Positions 8,244-17,446 of a stretch of 64,000 nucleotides of DNA are shown piece after piece. The notes beneath the pieces were generated by a model that searched no databases, was not told the origin of the DNA, and saw nothing but the letters and a program-made list of their open reading frames with translations. Within the stretch, counting starts at the first letter, position 1. Each line of letters starts with the position of its first letter. Source of the DNA: Psychrobacter sp. BI730 (GTDB lineage Bacteria > Pseudomonadota > Gammaproteobacteria > Pseudomonadales > Moraxellaceae); NCBI RefSeq assembly GCF_013414195.1, contig NZ_JAATTV010000004.1, positions 203,338-267,337 of the forward strand, given 5' to 3'. The translations under genes and the position numbers were made by a program.

Positions 8244-9966
8244 GAGTCAAACCTCCCTGCTCTGTCGACAAATCGGGTAATAGAGGAAACAGCCATTCAT
8301 CACTATGCACTTCTGCAAATAAAGGTGCGCCTTGGAACAAGGTGATTCTGACCCAGCGATCTGATCTCGGATCAAACTTGGTCGCACCAAACATAGACAA
8401 TTTACACCGTAACAGATGCATAGGTAACGCGTCTTTATGTAAGACATTCATCTGAATATCACCCAACTGTTTATGCCCCATTGTCCAAACACGGCGCGCA
8501 ATTGAGCGGTACTTTGGTTGGTTTAAAATAAATTCAGATATCAATTGTTGAGCGTTGACTTGTTTGAGCGCGAAGTACAGCTTGTTTGCTTGCCTTGCGA
8601 TGTCTAGTGCAAGCTCACGATCTGCGCCTACCTCTTGCCCACGCACACCTAGGCGTGGCTCTTCTTTATCCACCGAACGATACCAAAACCAATGACTATT
8701 ATCAGGCTGGCTAAAATCAATATTGATCGCCCACTGATAGTGTCGCTCCAGTACATCAATCAAATCTTGAATCACCTTGCCCTTCGGTAACGACAAGCTT
8801 TCATCGGCATTTATTTTCTCTTGAAACGCATCAACACGCTCAGGATACAGCTCCATCAAGCAAGAAATGATGACCTCTTGGCTCTCAAGACTCAAATCAT
8901 GGTGCACTTGCAAGAACTCCGCCCACGTCACATAGTGATTGATAGTAGTCATCAAATTGTTTTGTAGTACCATTAATTCTGTGACGACCGTTTCATTGCG
9001 TTCTATTTGCTGCTCATTGATGGTGACAATCTCGCCAAAGTGCTGAATAGCACGTTTGATTAAACTGGCAAAATGCGCCGTTTCTTTGGGTTCAATCTGA
9101 CAGGTTAATGTCGCTTGCAGTGCTTCCTCACGGGTGGTCAGCCATTGATCAACCACACAAGGGTGGTTAATCAAATACGGCGCCATACCCAAACCAGTGG
9201 CATTACCAATCCCCAAATAACGCTTAATCTCTGGATGCAGCTTGACTGCGTTGCTGCCACCTTTTTGCTGTGCCAAATAATCAACCCAATCTAAACTAAA
9301 CTCACGTAGCAAATACACGGCACACATCTGCGCTCGAAACGATTGATCAAAGTCTGCACTATGATCTAACGGTTTAAAGTCATAAATACCGAATTTACCG
9401 TTGCCATAGACGGCAGTGGTACGCAGGATGTAGCCGACTTGAGCTAATACATCTAAATCTGGTTGCCGACCAACGGCGAGTGAGCTAACGATATGATCAA
9501 AAACTCGTACACTCTTATTTGCTCGTGCCAGCACCATCACCATATTAGAATTGCGACCTGCTTCTTGTAGCGGCACATTAGCTTGCAAATTATCTAGCAA
9601 CACTTCGCTTATCTCACCAAAGACCAGACCAAATGTCACATCCCACTTTCGGGCAATCACTCTATCGTTACGTTCTTCATCAGCCAACTCATTGCAGAAC
9701 ACCACCAGATGATACAGGTGCTCTGGGGTATTTAGGCGATAGATAACTTTGCCATAGCCTTGTTCATCCAAATCCCACAAGTGCGTGCTGAGTGTCCATT
9801 TTTCTTTGTCAACTTTACGGAGTAATGTGCGCACGAAGCTGATACGAGTCTGGTGCATTGCGCCTAACCTTTCAGCATTCATAATCACGTCACGAGTACG
9901 AAAACCCGTACTAAGCGAAGGTTGTTTGAGGTTAATGTTTTCGTTACTTGCATAAACCATATTCAT
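8227..9966 (-). CDS. Conserved protein of unknown function (579 aa) in catabolic operon
   Basis: 579 residues, soluble, no recognised domain. Starts at ATG 9966 with AAGGTA upstream. Conserved-looking blocks include FGIYDFKPLDHS (~residue 205) and HWFWYRSVDKEEPRLGVRG (~430); the latter suggests a charged active or binding site. It overlaps the DUF3726 gene by 17 bp and follows the BCCT transporter gene by ~135 bp. Its place between a transporter and catabolic enzymes suggests a catalytic role in breaking down the imported compound. I do not recognise the family and give no reaction. Confidence 0.65.
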   Translation of the reverse strand: MNMVYASNENINLKQPSLSTGFRTRDVIMNAERLGAMHQTRISFVRTLLRKVDKEKWTLSTHLWDLDEQGYGKVIYRLNTPEHLYHLVVFCNELADEERNDRVIARKWDVTFGLVFGEISEVLLDNLQANVPLQEAGRNSNMVMVLARANKSVRVFDHIVSSLAVGRQPDLDVLAQVGYILRTTAVYGNGKFGIYDFKPLDHSADFDQSFRAQMCAVYLLREFSLDWVDYLAQQKGGSNAVKLHPEIKRYLGIGNATGLGMAPYLINHPCVVDQWLTTREEALQATLTCQIEPKETAHFASLIKRAIQHFGEIVTINEQQIERNETVVTELMVLQNNLMTTINHYVTWAEFLQVHHDLSLESQEVIISCLMELYPERVDAFQEKINADESLSLPKGKVIQDLIDVLERHYQWAINIDFSQPDNSHWFWYRSVDKEEPRLGVRGQEVGADRELALDIARQANKLYFALKQVNAQQLISEFILNQPKYRSIARRVWTMGHKQLGDIQMNVLHKDALPMHLLRCKLSMFGATKFDPRSDRWVRITLFQGAPLFAEVHSDEWLFPLLPDLSTEQGGLTHDRIA

Positions 9967-10101
9967 AATTTCACTACCTTACCTAATATACTGAGCCAGC
10001 AGCTTCGTTAATAATCTCAATGATAATATCTATCGATAAATAAGAAGTCAGCGGTATAGATGAGGGCTAGTTTCTTATTTACCGTTCAGTGATTTAGTGC
10101 T

Positions 10102-11781
10102 TCAATTAACTTTTTCAGCCAATTTTTTCTTAGCCTGTTTCTCTTCACTGATTTTGTGCCTTACCTCTACTTTATTAGGACGATACAAGTCCTGCTCTCG
10201 TGCCATTTTCTGAGCAATCTGTGGCCCATTCCATAACGAAGGTAACAATACAAAAGAGACTGGCACTGCGGTGATAACGATAAAAGACTGCAACGCGGTC
10301 ACACCGCCCGAACCTAGAGAGATTAAAACAATCGCCGTCACACCCATCATGATGCCCCAAAAGGTACGAATCATGGCGTTTGGTTCGCGTTCGCCACTGA
10401 TGACGACACTGATGGTATAAGTCATCGAATCGCCCGTAGTAACGATAAACACTGTAGTTAAAATTAAGAATAATATCGAGGTGATCAAAGGAAATGGCAG
10501 TTGCTGCGTGACGGCTAATAGCGCACCTGGCAAGTTAAAACCCTCAAAGGCGCTACTGACACTACCGGGGTTGGCAATTTCAAAAGCTAGACCAGAGCCA
10601 CCAACGACAGTGAACCAAAAGCAGGTGACAAGCGGCGCAATGATACAGACGGTGGTAATCAATTGACGAATAGTGCGACCACGTGAGATGCGAGCGATAA
10701 ATATCGCCATCATCGGACCATAACCTAAAAACCAACCCCAGAAGAATACCGTCCACCAACTCAGCCAACCCTCATCACCGCGAAAGGTTGCCATTGGAAC
10801 GAAGTTGTCAATCATCGTACCCACACCCTGAATGTAGCCGTTGACAATAAAATTGGTCGGTCCAAATATCAAAATAAAGACCATCAGCGCAAAAGCCAAA
10901 ATGACGTTAAAGCGGCTGAGTAGCTGCATACCACGAGTTAGGCCACTGATCGCAGACAACGTATAGAGTACGATGGCAAAGACAATGATGATTAGCTGAG
11001 TGGTGAACGTATCGGGAATACCGAACAATTCATTCAGCGCATAGCTGGTTTGCAATCCCAAAAAACCAATAGGACCGATAGTACCGGCAGCCACTGCAAC
11101 GATACAGCAAGCATCGATGATTGCGCCCGTTTGGCCAGTGAGTACACGCTCACCAAACATAGGATAAAGAAGCGTACGAGGCTTCAACGGTAAGCCTTTG
11201 TCATAATGCAGATGCATAATCACAATCGCGGTTAAACTACCTACAATCGCCCACGCCAAAAACCCCCAATGCATAAATGATTGAGACAATGCGTTAAAAG
11301 CGCGTTGCTGTAGATCGGCTGACTCACCGTATAAAGGAGGTGCTGAAACGAAATGCGCGATTGGCTCGGCGGCAGCCCAAAAAACCCCGCCCCCAGCCAA
11401 TAGTGTGCAGAAAAGAATAGCCATCCATTTGAAACTGTCTATCTCAGGTACGGGTAGATTGCCTAAAATCACGCGACCTGTACGGCCAGCACCGACTGCC
11501 AAAGCAATAACAAAGGTCGCTAGTAGCAATATTTGCCAAAAAGGTCCAAATATTTTGACGGACCACGAGAAGCCCACTTCGACTATTTTTGCCAAACGCG
11601 CTTCTGCAAAAATTGCCATCAAAACAAAGGCTACAATGAATCCGCCACTGTACCAAAACGCAGGATTTTTAAGGCCTAATGTGTCGGTAGAAATAGTGGC
11701 GGCTTCGGACTCACTTGTTCCTTGATTAACAGGAGTTGAGCGTCCTTGCTCATTTTGATTAAATCCCTTTAAGTCGGCCAT
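10102..11781 (-). CDS. BCCT-family betaine/carnitine/choline-type transporter
   Basis: 559 residues with about 12 membrane spans. The BCCT signature is present (WWTVFFWGWFLGYGPMMAIF followed by IARISRGRTIR), with the characteristic Trp-rich helix. BCCT carriers import quaternary ammonium compounds and related zwitterions using sodium or proton gradients. Here it sits inside a catabolic operon rather than alone, which favours uptake of a growth substrate over osmoprotection. The charged C-terminal tail (residues ~525-559, many Lys/Glu) is short compared with osmosensing BetP-type tails. Substrate is not determinable from the sequence. Confidence 0.9.
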   Translation of the reverse strand: MADLKGFNQNEQGRSTPVNQGTSESEAATISTDTLGLKNPAFWYSGGFIVAFVLMAIFAEARLAKIVEVGFSWSVKIFGPFWQILLLATFVIALAVGAGRTGRVILGNLPVPEIDSFKWMAILFCTLLAGGGVFWAAAEPIAHFVSAPPLYGESADLQQRAFNALSQSFMHWGFLAWAIVGSLTAIVIMHLHYDKGLPLKPRTLLYPMFGERVLTGQTGAIIDACCIVAVAAGTIGPIGFLGLQTSYALNELFGIPDTFTTQLIIIVFAIVLYTLSAISGLTRGMQLLSRFNVILAFALMVFILIFGPTNFIVNGYIQGVGTMIDNFVPMATFRGDEGWLSWWTVFFWGWFLGYGPMMAIFIARISRGRTIRQLITTVCIIAPLVTCFWFTVVGGSGLAFEIANPGSVSSAFEGFNLPGALLAVTQQLPFPLITSILFLILTTVFIVTTGDSMTYTISVVISGEREPNAMIRTFWGIMMGVTAIVLISLGSGGVTALQSFIVITAVPVSFVLLPSLWNGPQIAQKMAREQDLYRPNKVEVRHKISEEKQAKKKLAEKVN

Positions 11782-11977
11782 GATGTGGCTCCATATACTA
11801 TGCTAACGTTGCGTTTTAGATCAGAGTGGTAGCAATGAGGATGTGATCAAACGACCTCACTATATATACCTATCTAATTTAAATTACCTACTTCAAATGG
11901 ATATGCGCTATAACACGACTGTCGTCTTATAGCGATTTCGAGCAACCATTGATTAAAATGACTCTTTAAATAGCTAG

Positions 11978-12967
11978 TTAAGCCAAAGGCTTTAAACCTT
12001 GCTCTAAAAAATCAAACCAGTTTTGACCGATGACTTTTCCAGCATCGCTTTCGTTAAAACCATGCTTGAGCAGACCGTTATAGATGTTTTCCATACCGTC
12101 TTTACCTGCAAACCATGGCAAAGTATCTGGCCAACCTGAATTACTGGCATTGCCTTCGCCATAGTCCATCGCTTTTGACCAACGTCCATTACGCATCCAC
12201 TCAAGTACAGCTTGTGGTTGATTAAGACATAAATCACTGCCAATCGCTAAATGCTCCACGCCATACTTATCAGCGCAATTAGCAATCATAGTACAGAAAT
12301 CATCAAGCGTACAGTCACTACCGTTTGGCAAATGGAATGGATATAAACTAAACCCTAACAACCCGCCTGCTTGGGTCAAGGCACTGATGACCGTATCTGA
12401 TTTATTACGCAAGGCCTCATGAGCCGTGGTCGGATTGGCATGGCTGATACATATCGGGCGCGATGATACCTCTATCGCCTCAAGCGTTGAACGCTCTGCG
12501 CTGTGTGACATGTCAATAATCATACCGACACGGTTCATCTCAGTGATGGCCTGTTGACCAAATCGGGTAATGCCGCTGTCATTCTGCTCATAACACCCTG
12601 TCGCCAGTAAGCTCTGGTTGTTGTAAGTCAGCTGCATAATCAATAGACCTAAACGCCGCATCACGCTAATCAGACCAATTTCATCGTCGATTGGTGAGCA
12701 ATTCTGCGCACCAAAGAAGATGCCAACTTTACCCTGATCTTTTGCCATCTTGATATCAGCAACTGAGTACACGGGCAAGATAAGATCTGAGTTTTGCTCA
12801 AAGCGTGCATGCCATTCAGCAAAGCGAGTTGTGGTTTGGCGAGCGTCTTCGTGATAGACCAAGGTGGCATGTACCGCATTGATACCACTGGCTTGCAGCA
12901 TCTTAAAATAATCGCGATCCCAATGGCTATACTGTAATCCGTCAATGACGATATGGTCTTGGTACAT
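11978..12967 (-). CDS. M19 family membrane-dipeptidase-like hydrolase
   Basis: 329 residues of the renal dipeptidase (peptidase M19) superfamily: DMSHSAE (~residue 155) and ISHANPTTAHEALRNKSD (~175) are the zinc-binding and core motifs. The N-terminal HxD zinc motif of classical dipeptidases is not seen; the region reads IDGLQYSHWDRDYF. In this it resembles the M19-like protein found beside glycine betaine/dimethylglycine catabolism genes in Pseudomonas (PA5396 type, from memory). No signal peptide is seen, so it is probably a cytoplasmic hydrolase of an amide or related intermediate of the pathway. It lies between the aldehyde dehydrogenase and BCCT genes on the same strand. Confidence 0.85.
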   Translation of the reverse strand: MYQDHIVIDGLQYSHWDRDYFKMLQASGINAVHATLVYHEDARQTTTRFAEWHARFEQNSDLILPVYSVADIKMAKDQGKVGIFFGAQNCSPIDDEIGLISVMRRLGLLIMQLTYNNQSLLATGCYEQNDSGITRFGQQAITEMNRVGMIIDMSHSAERSTLEAIEVSSRPICISHANPTTAHEALRNKSDTVISALTQAGGLLGFSLYPFHLPNGSDCTLDDFCTMIANCADKYGVEHLAIGSDLCLNQPQAVLEWMRNGRWSKAMDYGEGNASNSGWPDTLPWFAGKDGMENIYNGLLKHGFNESDAGKVIGQNWFDFLEQGLKPLA

Positions 12968-13074
12968 ATCAATTCCCTTTAATACTTTTATAAGTGACCG
13001 CTATCATTTGCTATTGAGTGCGTGTTTACACCCTGTCGCTTCGATAGCGGCTAACATGCTTATCAATAAGGTTT

Positions 13075-14550
13075 CTAATACGCTTTTTGATAAGCGGTCT
13101 TGACGATGGTATAGAACTCTTTGGCATATTGACCTTGCTCACGCGGGCCAAAGCTTGACTGTTTACGGCCACCAAACGGTACATGATAGTCCGTACCCGC
13201 AGTTGCTAGATTGACCATGACACAGCCTGCTTGTACTTGCTCTTTGAATATCGCACTGCTACGCAAGCTCTGAGTGATGATGCCGCCCGTCAGACCAAAG
13301 CGCGTATCATTGGTCATCGCAATCGCTTCTTCTAGATTTTTGACACGTAAGACACACGCTAGCGGTGCAAACACCTCTTCTTGATTGATATCCCAGCTGT
13401 TGTCCGTCTCAGTAAACAACGTCGGCGACATATAGTAGCCGTCATGTGGCATCTCTAAACGCTCACCGCCAAACGCTAAATGAGCTCCAGACTGCTTGGC
13501 TTTTTCGATCCAATCCATGTTTGATGCCAGCTGCTTATCATCGACGACAGGCCCCATGAATATGCCGTCTTCAAGCGCATGGCCGACCTTCAAAGTTTTC
13601 ATTTTGGCAATCACACCGTCTACAAACGCATCGTGAATACCGTCCATCACGATAAGACGTGAAGAAGCCGTACATTTCTGCCCTGAACCACCAAACGCAC
13701 CAGCCACTGCTGCATCGATAGCAACTTGCAAATCGGCATCGTCAGCGATGACCAAGGCGTTTTTGCTGCCCATCTCAAGCTGACAACGGATAAAGTTTGG
13801 CGCAGTAGCAGCCGCAACTTTGCGGCCTGTTGGTACAGAGCCCGTAAAGCTGACGGCATCAATATCTGTAGAATTGATGAGCGCATCACCGACTGACGAG
13901 CCGCCACCCAATAGTAAGTTAAATGTGCCTTCTGGCAGGCCTTGACGATGGATAATTTCGGCCAATGCCACTGCGCTGGCTGGTGTTAAATTCGCAGGCT
14001 TCCAAATGACTGTGTTACCAAACGCTAGCGCTGGCGCGATCTTCCACACAGCGGTAGCCGTTGGAAAGTTCCAAGGTGAGATAATCGCGACCACACCAAC
14101 TGCTTCACGGGTGACTTCGACTTTGACACCAGGACGCACTGAATCAGCCGTATCACCCATTTGACGCAATACTTCCGCTGCATAGTAATGGAAGAACTGA
14201 CCCGCACGATAAATCTCACCGCGACCTTCCGCAAACGGCTTACCTTCTTCAAGAGACAACAGCGTACCTAGCTCATCACAGCGAGCAATCATTTCATCGC
14301 CAATTGCTTGTAGGATAGACTGCTTTTTTTCTAAAGGAGTCGCTTCCCATTTTGGCTGAGCGTGACGGGCGGCAGCAATAGCGTCTTTGACTTGATCGCC
14401 ACTGGCTTGGGCGAACTCACCGATAGTGTCAGTGATATCAGATGGGTTAATATTGGCAATGGTATTTACGCCTGCCTGCCATTCACCGTTGATGTAAAGT
14501 GATTTGGTTGGGTCTTGCTGTAATATCTGTTGGGCGGTGTGAGCTGACAT
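13075..14550 (-). CDS. NAD(P)-dependent aldehyde dehydrogenase
   Basis: 491 residues, full-length class of semialdehyde/betaine aldehyde dehydrogenases. Visible are the cofactor segment SPWNFPTATAVWKIAPAL, the Gly-rich loop SFTGSVPTGRKVA, the catalytic Glu region LEMGSKNALVI and the catalytic Cys in GGSGQKCTASSR. It should oxidise an aldehyde intermediate to the acid in the cytoplasm. It lies 59 bp downstream of the RidA gene in the same operon. Similarity to 2-oxoglutarate/succinate semialdehyde dehydrogenases is general, so the substrate is open. Confidence 0.92.
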   Translation of the reverse strand: MSAHTAQQILQQDPTKSLYINGEWQAGVNTIANINPSDITDTIGEFAQASGDQVKDAIAAARHAQPKWEATPLEKKQSILQAIGDEMIARCDELGTLLSLEEGKPFAEGRGEIYRAGQFFHYYAAEVLRQMGDTADSVRPGVKVEVTREAVGVVAIISPWNFPTATAVWKIAPALAFGNTVIWKPANLTPASAVALAEIIHRQGLPEGTFNLLLGGGSSVGDALINSTDIDAVSFTGSVPTGRKVAAATAPNFIRCQLEMGSKNALVIADDADLQVAIDAAVAGAFGGSGQKCTASSRLIVMDGIHDAFVDGVIAKMKTLKVGHALEDGIFMGPVVDDKQLASNMDWIEKAKQSGAHLAFGGERLEMPHDGYYMSPTLFTETDNSWDINQEEVFAPLACVLRVKNLEEAIAMTNDTRFGLTGGIITQSLRSSAIFKEQVQAGCVMVNLATAGTDYHVPFGGRKQSSFGPREQGQYAKEFYTIVKTAYQKAY

Positions 14551-14609
14551 AAGAGCTTCCTTGATAAAGTATTAAATATTTGATTTATTGACTAGAGTAC
14601 ATTCAAAAT

Positions 14610-14999
14610 TTAAGGCACAGCGGCATATACGACCAACTCAACCAGCATCTCTTCACGAGCCAATCCTGCTATCACGAGCGCTGCACGATTTGGGTAAGGT
14701 GCTTCAAAATATTCGGCGTAGACTTGATTGACGGTTTTTAGGTAGTCGCGGTCGGTCACATAGATCATGACCTGTAGCACCGAATCCATGCCAACATTGG
14801 CACATTCTAGTGTGTGCTTGAGATTGTCTAACGTTTGACGGGTTTGCGCTTCAATACCACCTGCAACCACATCACCATTTTCATCGATAGGAATCTGCGC
14901 AGTGTACAATGTACCATTGCTGGTAACTGCCCATTCTAAAGGGGCTTTAGACGCATAAAGTGAGGTTTTGATGGCTTGTTTGGTTGAGTGAGTCGTCAT
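14610..14999 (-). CDS. RidA-family enamine/imine deaminase
   Basis: 129 residues, normal RidA (YjgF/YER057c/UK114) length. The key Arg is present in PYPNRAALV and the Glu in MLVELVVYA, so it can be active. RidA proteins hydrolyse reactive enamine/imine intermediates to keto compounds and ammonia. As first gene of the operon, directly downstream of the LysR-controlled intergenic region, it suggests that the pathway produces an imine, for example from amine oxidation or an amino-acid lyase step. Confidence 0.9.
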   Translation of the reverse strand: MTTHSTKQAIKTSLYASKAPLEWAVTSNGTLYTAQIPIDENGDVVAGGIEAQTRQTLDNLKHTLECANVGMDSVLQVMIYVTDRDYLKTVNQVYAEYFEAPYPNRAALVIAGLAREEMLVELVVYAAVP

Positions 15000-15096
15000 G
15001 TCGTCATATCCTTTGATCTATGATTGGGCGGCAATTGGTATAGACGTATCCTACCCAAGTAGGCACGATAAATCTAACTAATTAAATTTGGATTTT

Positions 15097-15113
15097 GATA
15101 GATTTAATCTATC
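15097..15113. promoter_or_regulatory. Palindrome, candidate LysR operator
   Basis: GATAGAT-TTA-ATCTATC is a perfect 7+3+7 inverted repeat in the 157-bp divergent region between the RidA operon and the LysR gene. A weaker overlapping inverted repeat (CTATC at 15109-15113 with GATAG near 15120) extends it. Position and symmetry fit LysR binding that controls both directions. Confidence 0.5.
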
Positions 15114-15156
15114 ATTTAGGATAGATTATTAAAGAATAGTTTTGGATGGTCTGAGT

Positions 15157-16047
15157 ATGAAGCTACAGCAATTGCGTCATTTCTTATTTGTCGTGGAAGA
15201 AGGAGGGTTTCGTGCGGCGGCTGATCGTGCCAATCGCTCGCAAGCTGCTTTGTCAGCATCGATAAAGGAGTTAGAAAAAACCTTAGGACAGCGTTTATTT
15301 GAAGTAGGAAACAAAGCCCTGCTCACGCCTTTCGGTGAAACCTGCTTACCAAAGATTGAGCAGTTTCTTAGCGTTTATCAGGCGCTAGAAGACGACCTAA
15401 AAGCTTCTGCGTCTGGCGAAAAAGGTAAGATTAGGATTGCAAGCGTACCGTCGCTAGTGACTAAATTGTTACCTAGCGTATTGGTTGAATACTCAAAAAA
15501 ATATCCTGATATTGAGATTGTACTGATAGATGATAACTCTGTCGGTGTGGCCAATCGATTGTTAGCCGGAGAAATTGATTTGGCACTGGGTAATTGCACC
15601 AGTATTGATCAAACGAACATCGATTTTACTTTACTCATATCAGACCCGATTGGCGTGGTCTGTCTGAAAAGCAATGAGCTGAACAACCAGTTAAATCAAA
15701 CGCAAGGGCTAACATGGCAGCAACTCATGGCGCAGCCGTTTATTTATAATGGCACTTGCAGATTGCTCGAAAACACGCCAGCCGAAGCGCTCAATCGCAG
15801 GGCCAGATATACAGTAGAAAACATCACCTCGCTATTTTCTTTATTACGTAATGATCTGGGTATCACTACCTTGCCTAAGCTTGCCTTCCCTGCGAATGAG
15901 CCGGAACTAGTTTGGATAGATTTAATTGAGCCCACTTTAAACAGGCAGATTGGTATCTTTAAACTCGCTGATAAATCTATTTCTCCGCCTGCTCAGGCTT
16001 TCTATGAGTTATGTGTTCACTATGTGCAGAAACACTACCTACTATAG
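15157..16047 (+). CDS. LysR-family transcriptional regulator of the catabolic operon
   Basis: 296 residues from ATG 15157; a TTG at 15142 would add five residues and lacks a better ribosome site. The N-terminal winged helix-turn-helix (QLRHFLFVVEEGGFRAAADR, then SQAALSASIKELEKTLG) is typical, followed by a LysR substrate-binding domain (residues ~95-290). It is transcribed divergently from the six-gene operon at 7518-14999 and probably activates it in response to the pathway substrate. Confidence 0.9.
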   Translation: MKLQQLRHFLFVVEEGGFRAAADRANRSQAALSASIKELEKTLGQRLFEVGNKALLTPFGETCLPKIEQFLSVYQALEDDLKASASGEKGKIRIASVPSLVTKLLPSVLVEYSKKYPDIEIVLIDDNSVGVANRLLAGEIDLALGNCTSIDQTNIDFTLLISDPIGVVCLKSNELNNQLNQTQGLTWQQLMAQPFIYNGTCRLLENTPAEALNRRARYTVENITSLFSLLRNDLGITTLPKLAFPANEPELVWIDLIEPTLNRQIGIFKLADKSISPPAQAFYELCVHYVQKHYLL

Positions 16048-16122
16048 CTTATTGACAATAAAATCACTGATTACTTGATTGGTTAAAGACTTGAACCTTT
16101 GGTTGCAGCACAAATGATCTCA

Positions 16123-16180
16123 ATGGGTATACCCTAGCGGAACCAGCTACTTCACTCTTCAAAGCTATTGACAGACTATT
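16123..16180 (+). repeat. 58-bp dispersed repeat, copy 1
   Basis: Starts GGGTATACCCTAGCGGAACC and ends with CTATTGACAGACTATT. A second diverged copy is at 36025-36082. Each copy lies a few hundred bases upstream of the 24-of-26 bp match at 16831 and 36298, near truncated recombinase or Fic sequences, so both may derive from one mobile or duplicated segment. The remainder of 16048-16397 has no gene. Confidence 0.5.
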
Positions 16181-16289
16181 CAAAGCAGACTGTTAGCATG
16201 GAACTATCTATAACAGACTTTTGAATTATAAGACTGGCTGCTGTGCTTTTTTCCTATCATTAGCCTATACCCAAAATATAAAACCTTTA

Positions 16290-16357
16290 AATGATAATCT
16301 ATCTATCATTAGACTTTTTTCTATTATCAAATGATAGTAATATCCTGCTATTATCAA
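16290..16357. promoter_or_regulatory. Repeat cluster upstream of serine recombinase, possible res site
   Basis: The sequence contains AATGATA/TATCATT units in opposite orientation (16290-16296, 16303-16310, 16329-16336) and a 10-bp direct repeat CTATTATCAA at 16321-16330 and 16348-16357, 27 bp apart. Small serine resolvases usually bind paired inverted 12-bp sites just upstream of their own gene. The arrangement ends 40 bp before the recombinase start and fits such a res site, which may also be the gene's operator. Confidence 0.4.
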
Positions 16358-16397
16358 TAAACATTAATGATTAAGTCTAAGTAATAGAGGGGGCGTT

Positions 16398-16871
16398 ATG
16401 ACCGTTCGTATTTATGTGAGAGCCAGTACTAAGGATCAAGACGCTAAGAGAGCGTTGTCTGACTTGATTAGCTTTAGCCAAAGCTATGATGATAACCATG
16501 TTGAGTACGTTGAGCATTTCAGTGGTACGAAGCTTGATAGACCAGCACTCACTCTGTTACTCAATGATGCTGAAGAAGGCGATATTCTGCTGGTTGAAAG
16601 CGTGGATAGATTAAGCCGGCTATCTCAAGATGATTTTGCGATCTTAAAGCAGCGTATCAAAGATAAAGGCTTACGATTGGTGGTGGCTGATCTACCAACC
16701 ACGCATACGGTAAGTATGGGCATGACAGGTGATATCCTAACAGTGATTAACCATATGCTGATCGACTTGTTAGCAACGATGGCAAAGCTTGATAACGACA
16801 AGCGTAGAGAGCGTATCAAGCAGGGATTAAGCTATGCTGAAAAAACTGTAGAACCCGTTTTGGTAAATTAA
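16398..16871 (+). CDS. Small serine recombinase/resolvase, C-terminally truncated
   Basis: 157 residues. The resolvase catalytic domain is complete: IYVRASTKDQDA with catalytic Ser 10 and Arg 8, FSGTKLDRPAL, and LLVESVDRLSRL with the conserved Asp and Args. The long helix KLDNDKRRERIKQG (~residues 130-143) ends abruptly, and the helix-turn-helix domain normally found up to ~190 residues is missing; the tail SYAEKTVEPVLVN is unlike resolvases. The DNA of that tail matches a sequence in a Fic pseudogene region at 36298-36323, which suggests truncation by recombination. A GAGGGGG ribosome site precedes ATG 16398. Confidence 0.8.
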   Translation: MTVRIYVRASTKDQDAKRALSDLISFSQSYDDNHVEYVEHFSGTKLDRPALTLLLNDAEEGDILLVESVDRLSRLSQDDFAILKQRIKDKGLRLVVADLPTTHTVSMGMTGDILTVINHMLIDLLATMAKLDNDKRRERIKQGLSYAEKTVEPVLVN

Positions 16872-17321
16872 AGACTTAATAGAGCGTTTATCATGACTAA
16901 GATAACCAGGACTCATAGTGCCGCTTTTATGACTGAAACTGTCAAAAACTAGCAGATGACAACGACAACGGCAAAGTAGCTAGGCAGCTCAGGATGAATG
17001 AGACTTCTTAAATGAGGAAGGAGGAAGCGAAGCAGTATTACGCCCCGAGGCAAGATAGTGGCTATGCTAGCAGTAGGATTCAATAGCGTTTAAGCTATAG
17101 AACGCCAAGAAAAATGTGGTTTGACTTTCATTATCAGACTGCGTAAATAAAACCCCCTAAGTCAAGTTCTACAGGATTGATAGTATAGGTCTGTAATATA
17201 AGTATCTATTAGTTCACATAAAAAAATACTGCCCTACTTTTATCAAAAATATTCAATATAAATCGTAAAACACTCATTCATTGGAATGATTGGGGTAGTA
17301 ACACATCATAATTTTGATAAT
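16872..17321. other. Non-coding region with no recognisable gene
   Basis: Frames on both strands are short and broken. The DNA between ~16900 and 17170 may be decayed coding sequence left by the event that truncated the recombinase gene, but I cannot name its origin. The right part becomes AT-rich and grades into the promoter region of the haem module. Confidence 0.4.
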
Positions 17322-17340
17322 TGAATGATTGTCATTTACA
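17322..17340. promoter_or_regulatory. Fur-box-like operator upstream of the DUF454 gene
   Basis: TGAATGATTGTCATTTACA resembles the 19-bp Fur consensus of NAT(A/T)AT repeats and is ~107 bp before the DUF454 start. A very similar element (AATGATTATCGTTTACA core) precedes the TonB receptor gene. Iron-dependent repression of the haem uptake genes is the likely role. Confidence 0.55.
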
Positions 17341-17446
17341 ATAATCTGTAAAAAACTACCTGCAAATACAGTTTATTCTCTAATAAAAATATTCGCAGTT
17401 CGCTAAATAACTGGCTGCTACTCTTTAATTATCGAGCTACTTTCTT

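Noticed and set aside
11405..11725. 106-codon frame on the plus strand
   Set aside because: Antisense to the BCCT transporter gene, which has clear family motifs; composition reflects codon complement.
16398..16871. Recombinase as invertase controlling a nearby switch
   Set aside because: No inverted pair of crossover-like sites was seen around neighbouring genes.
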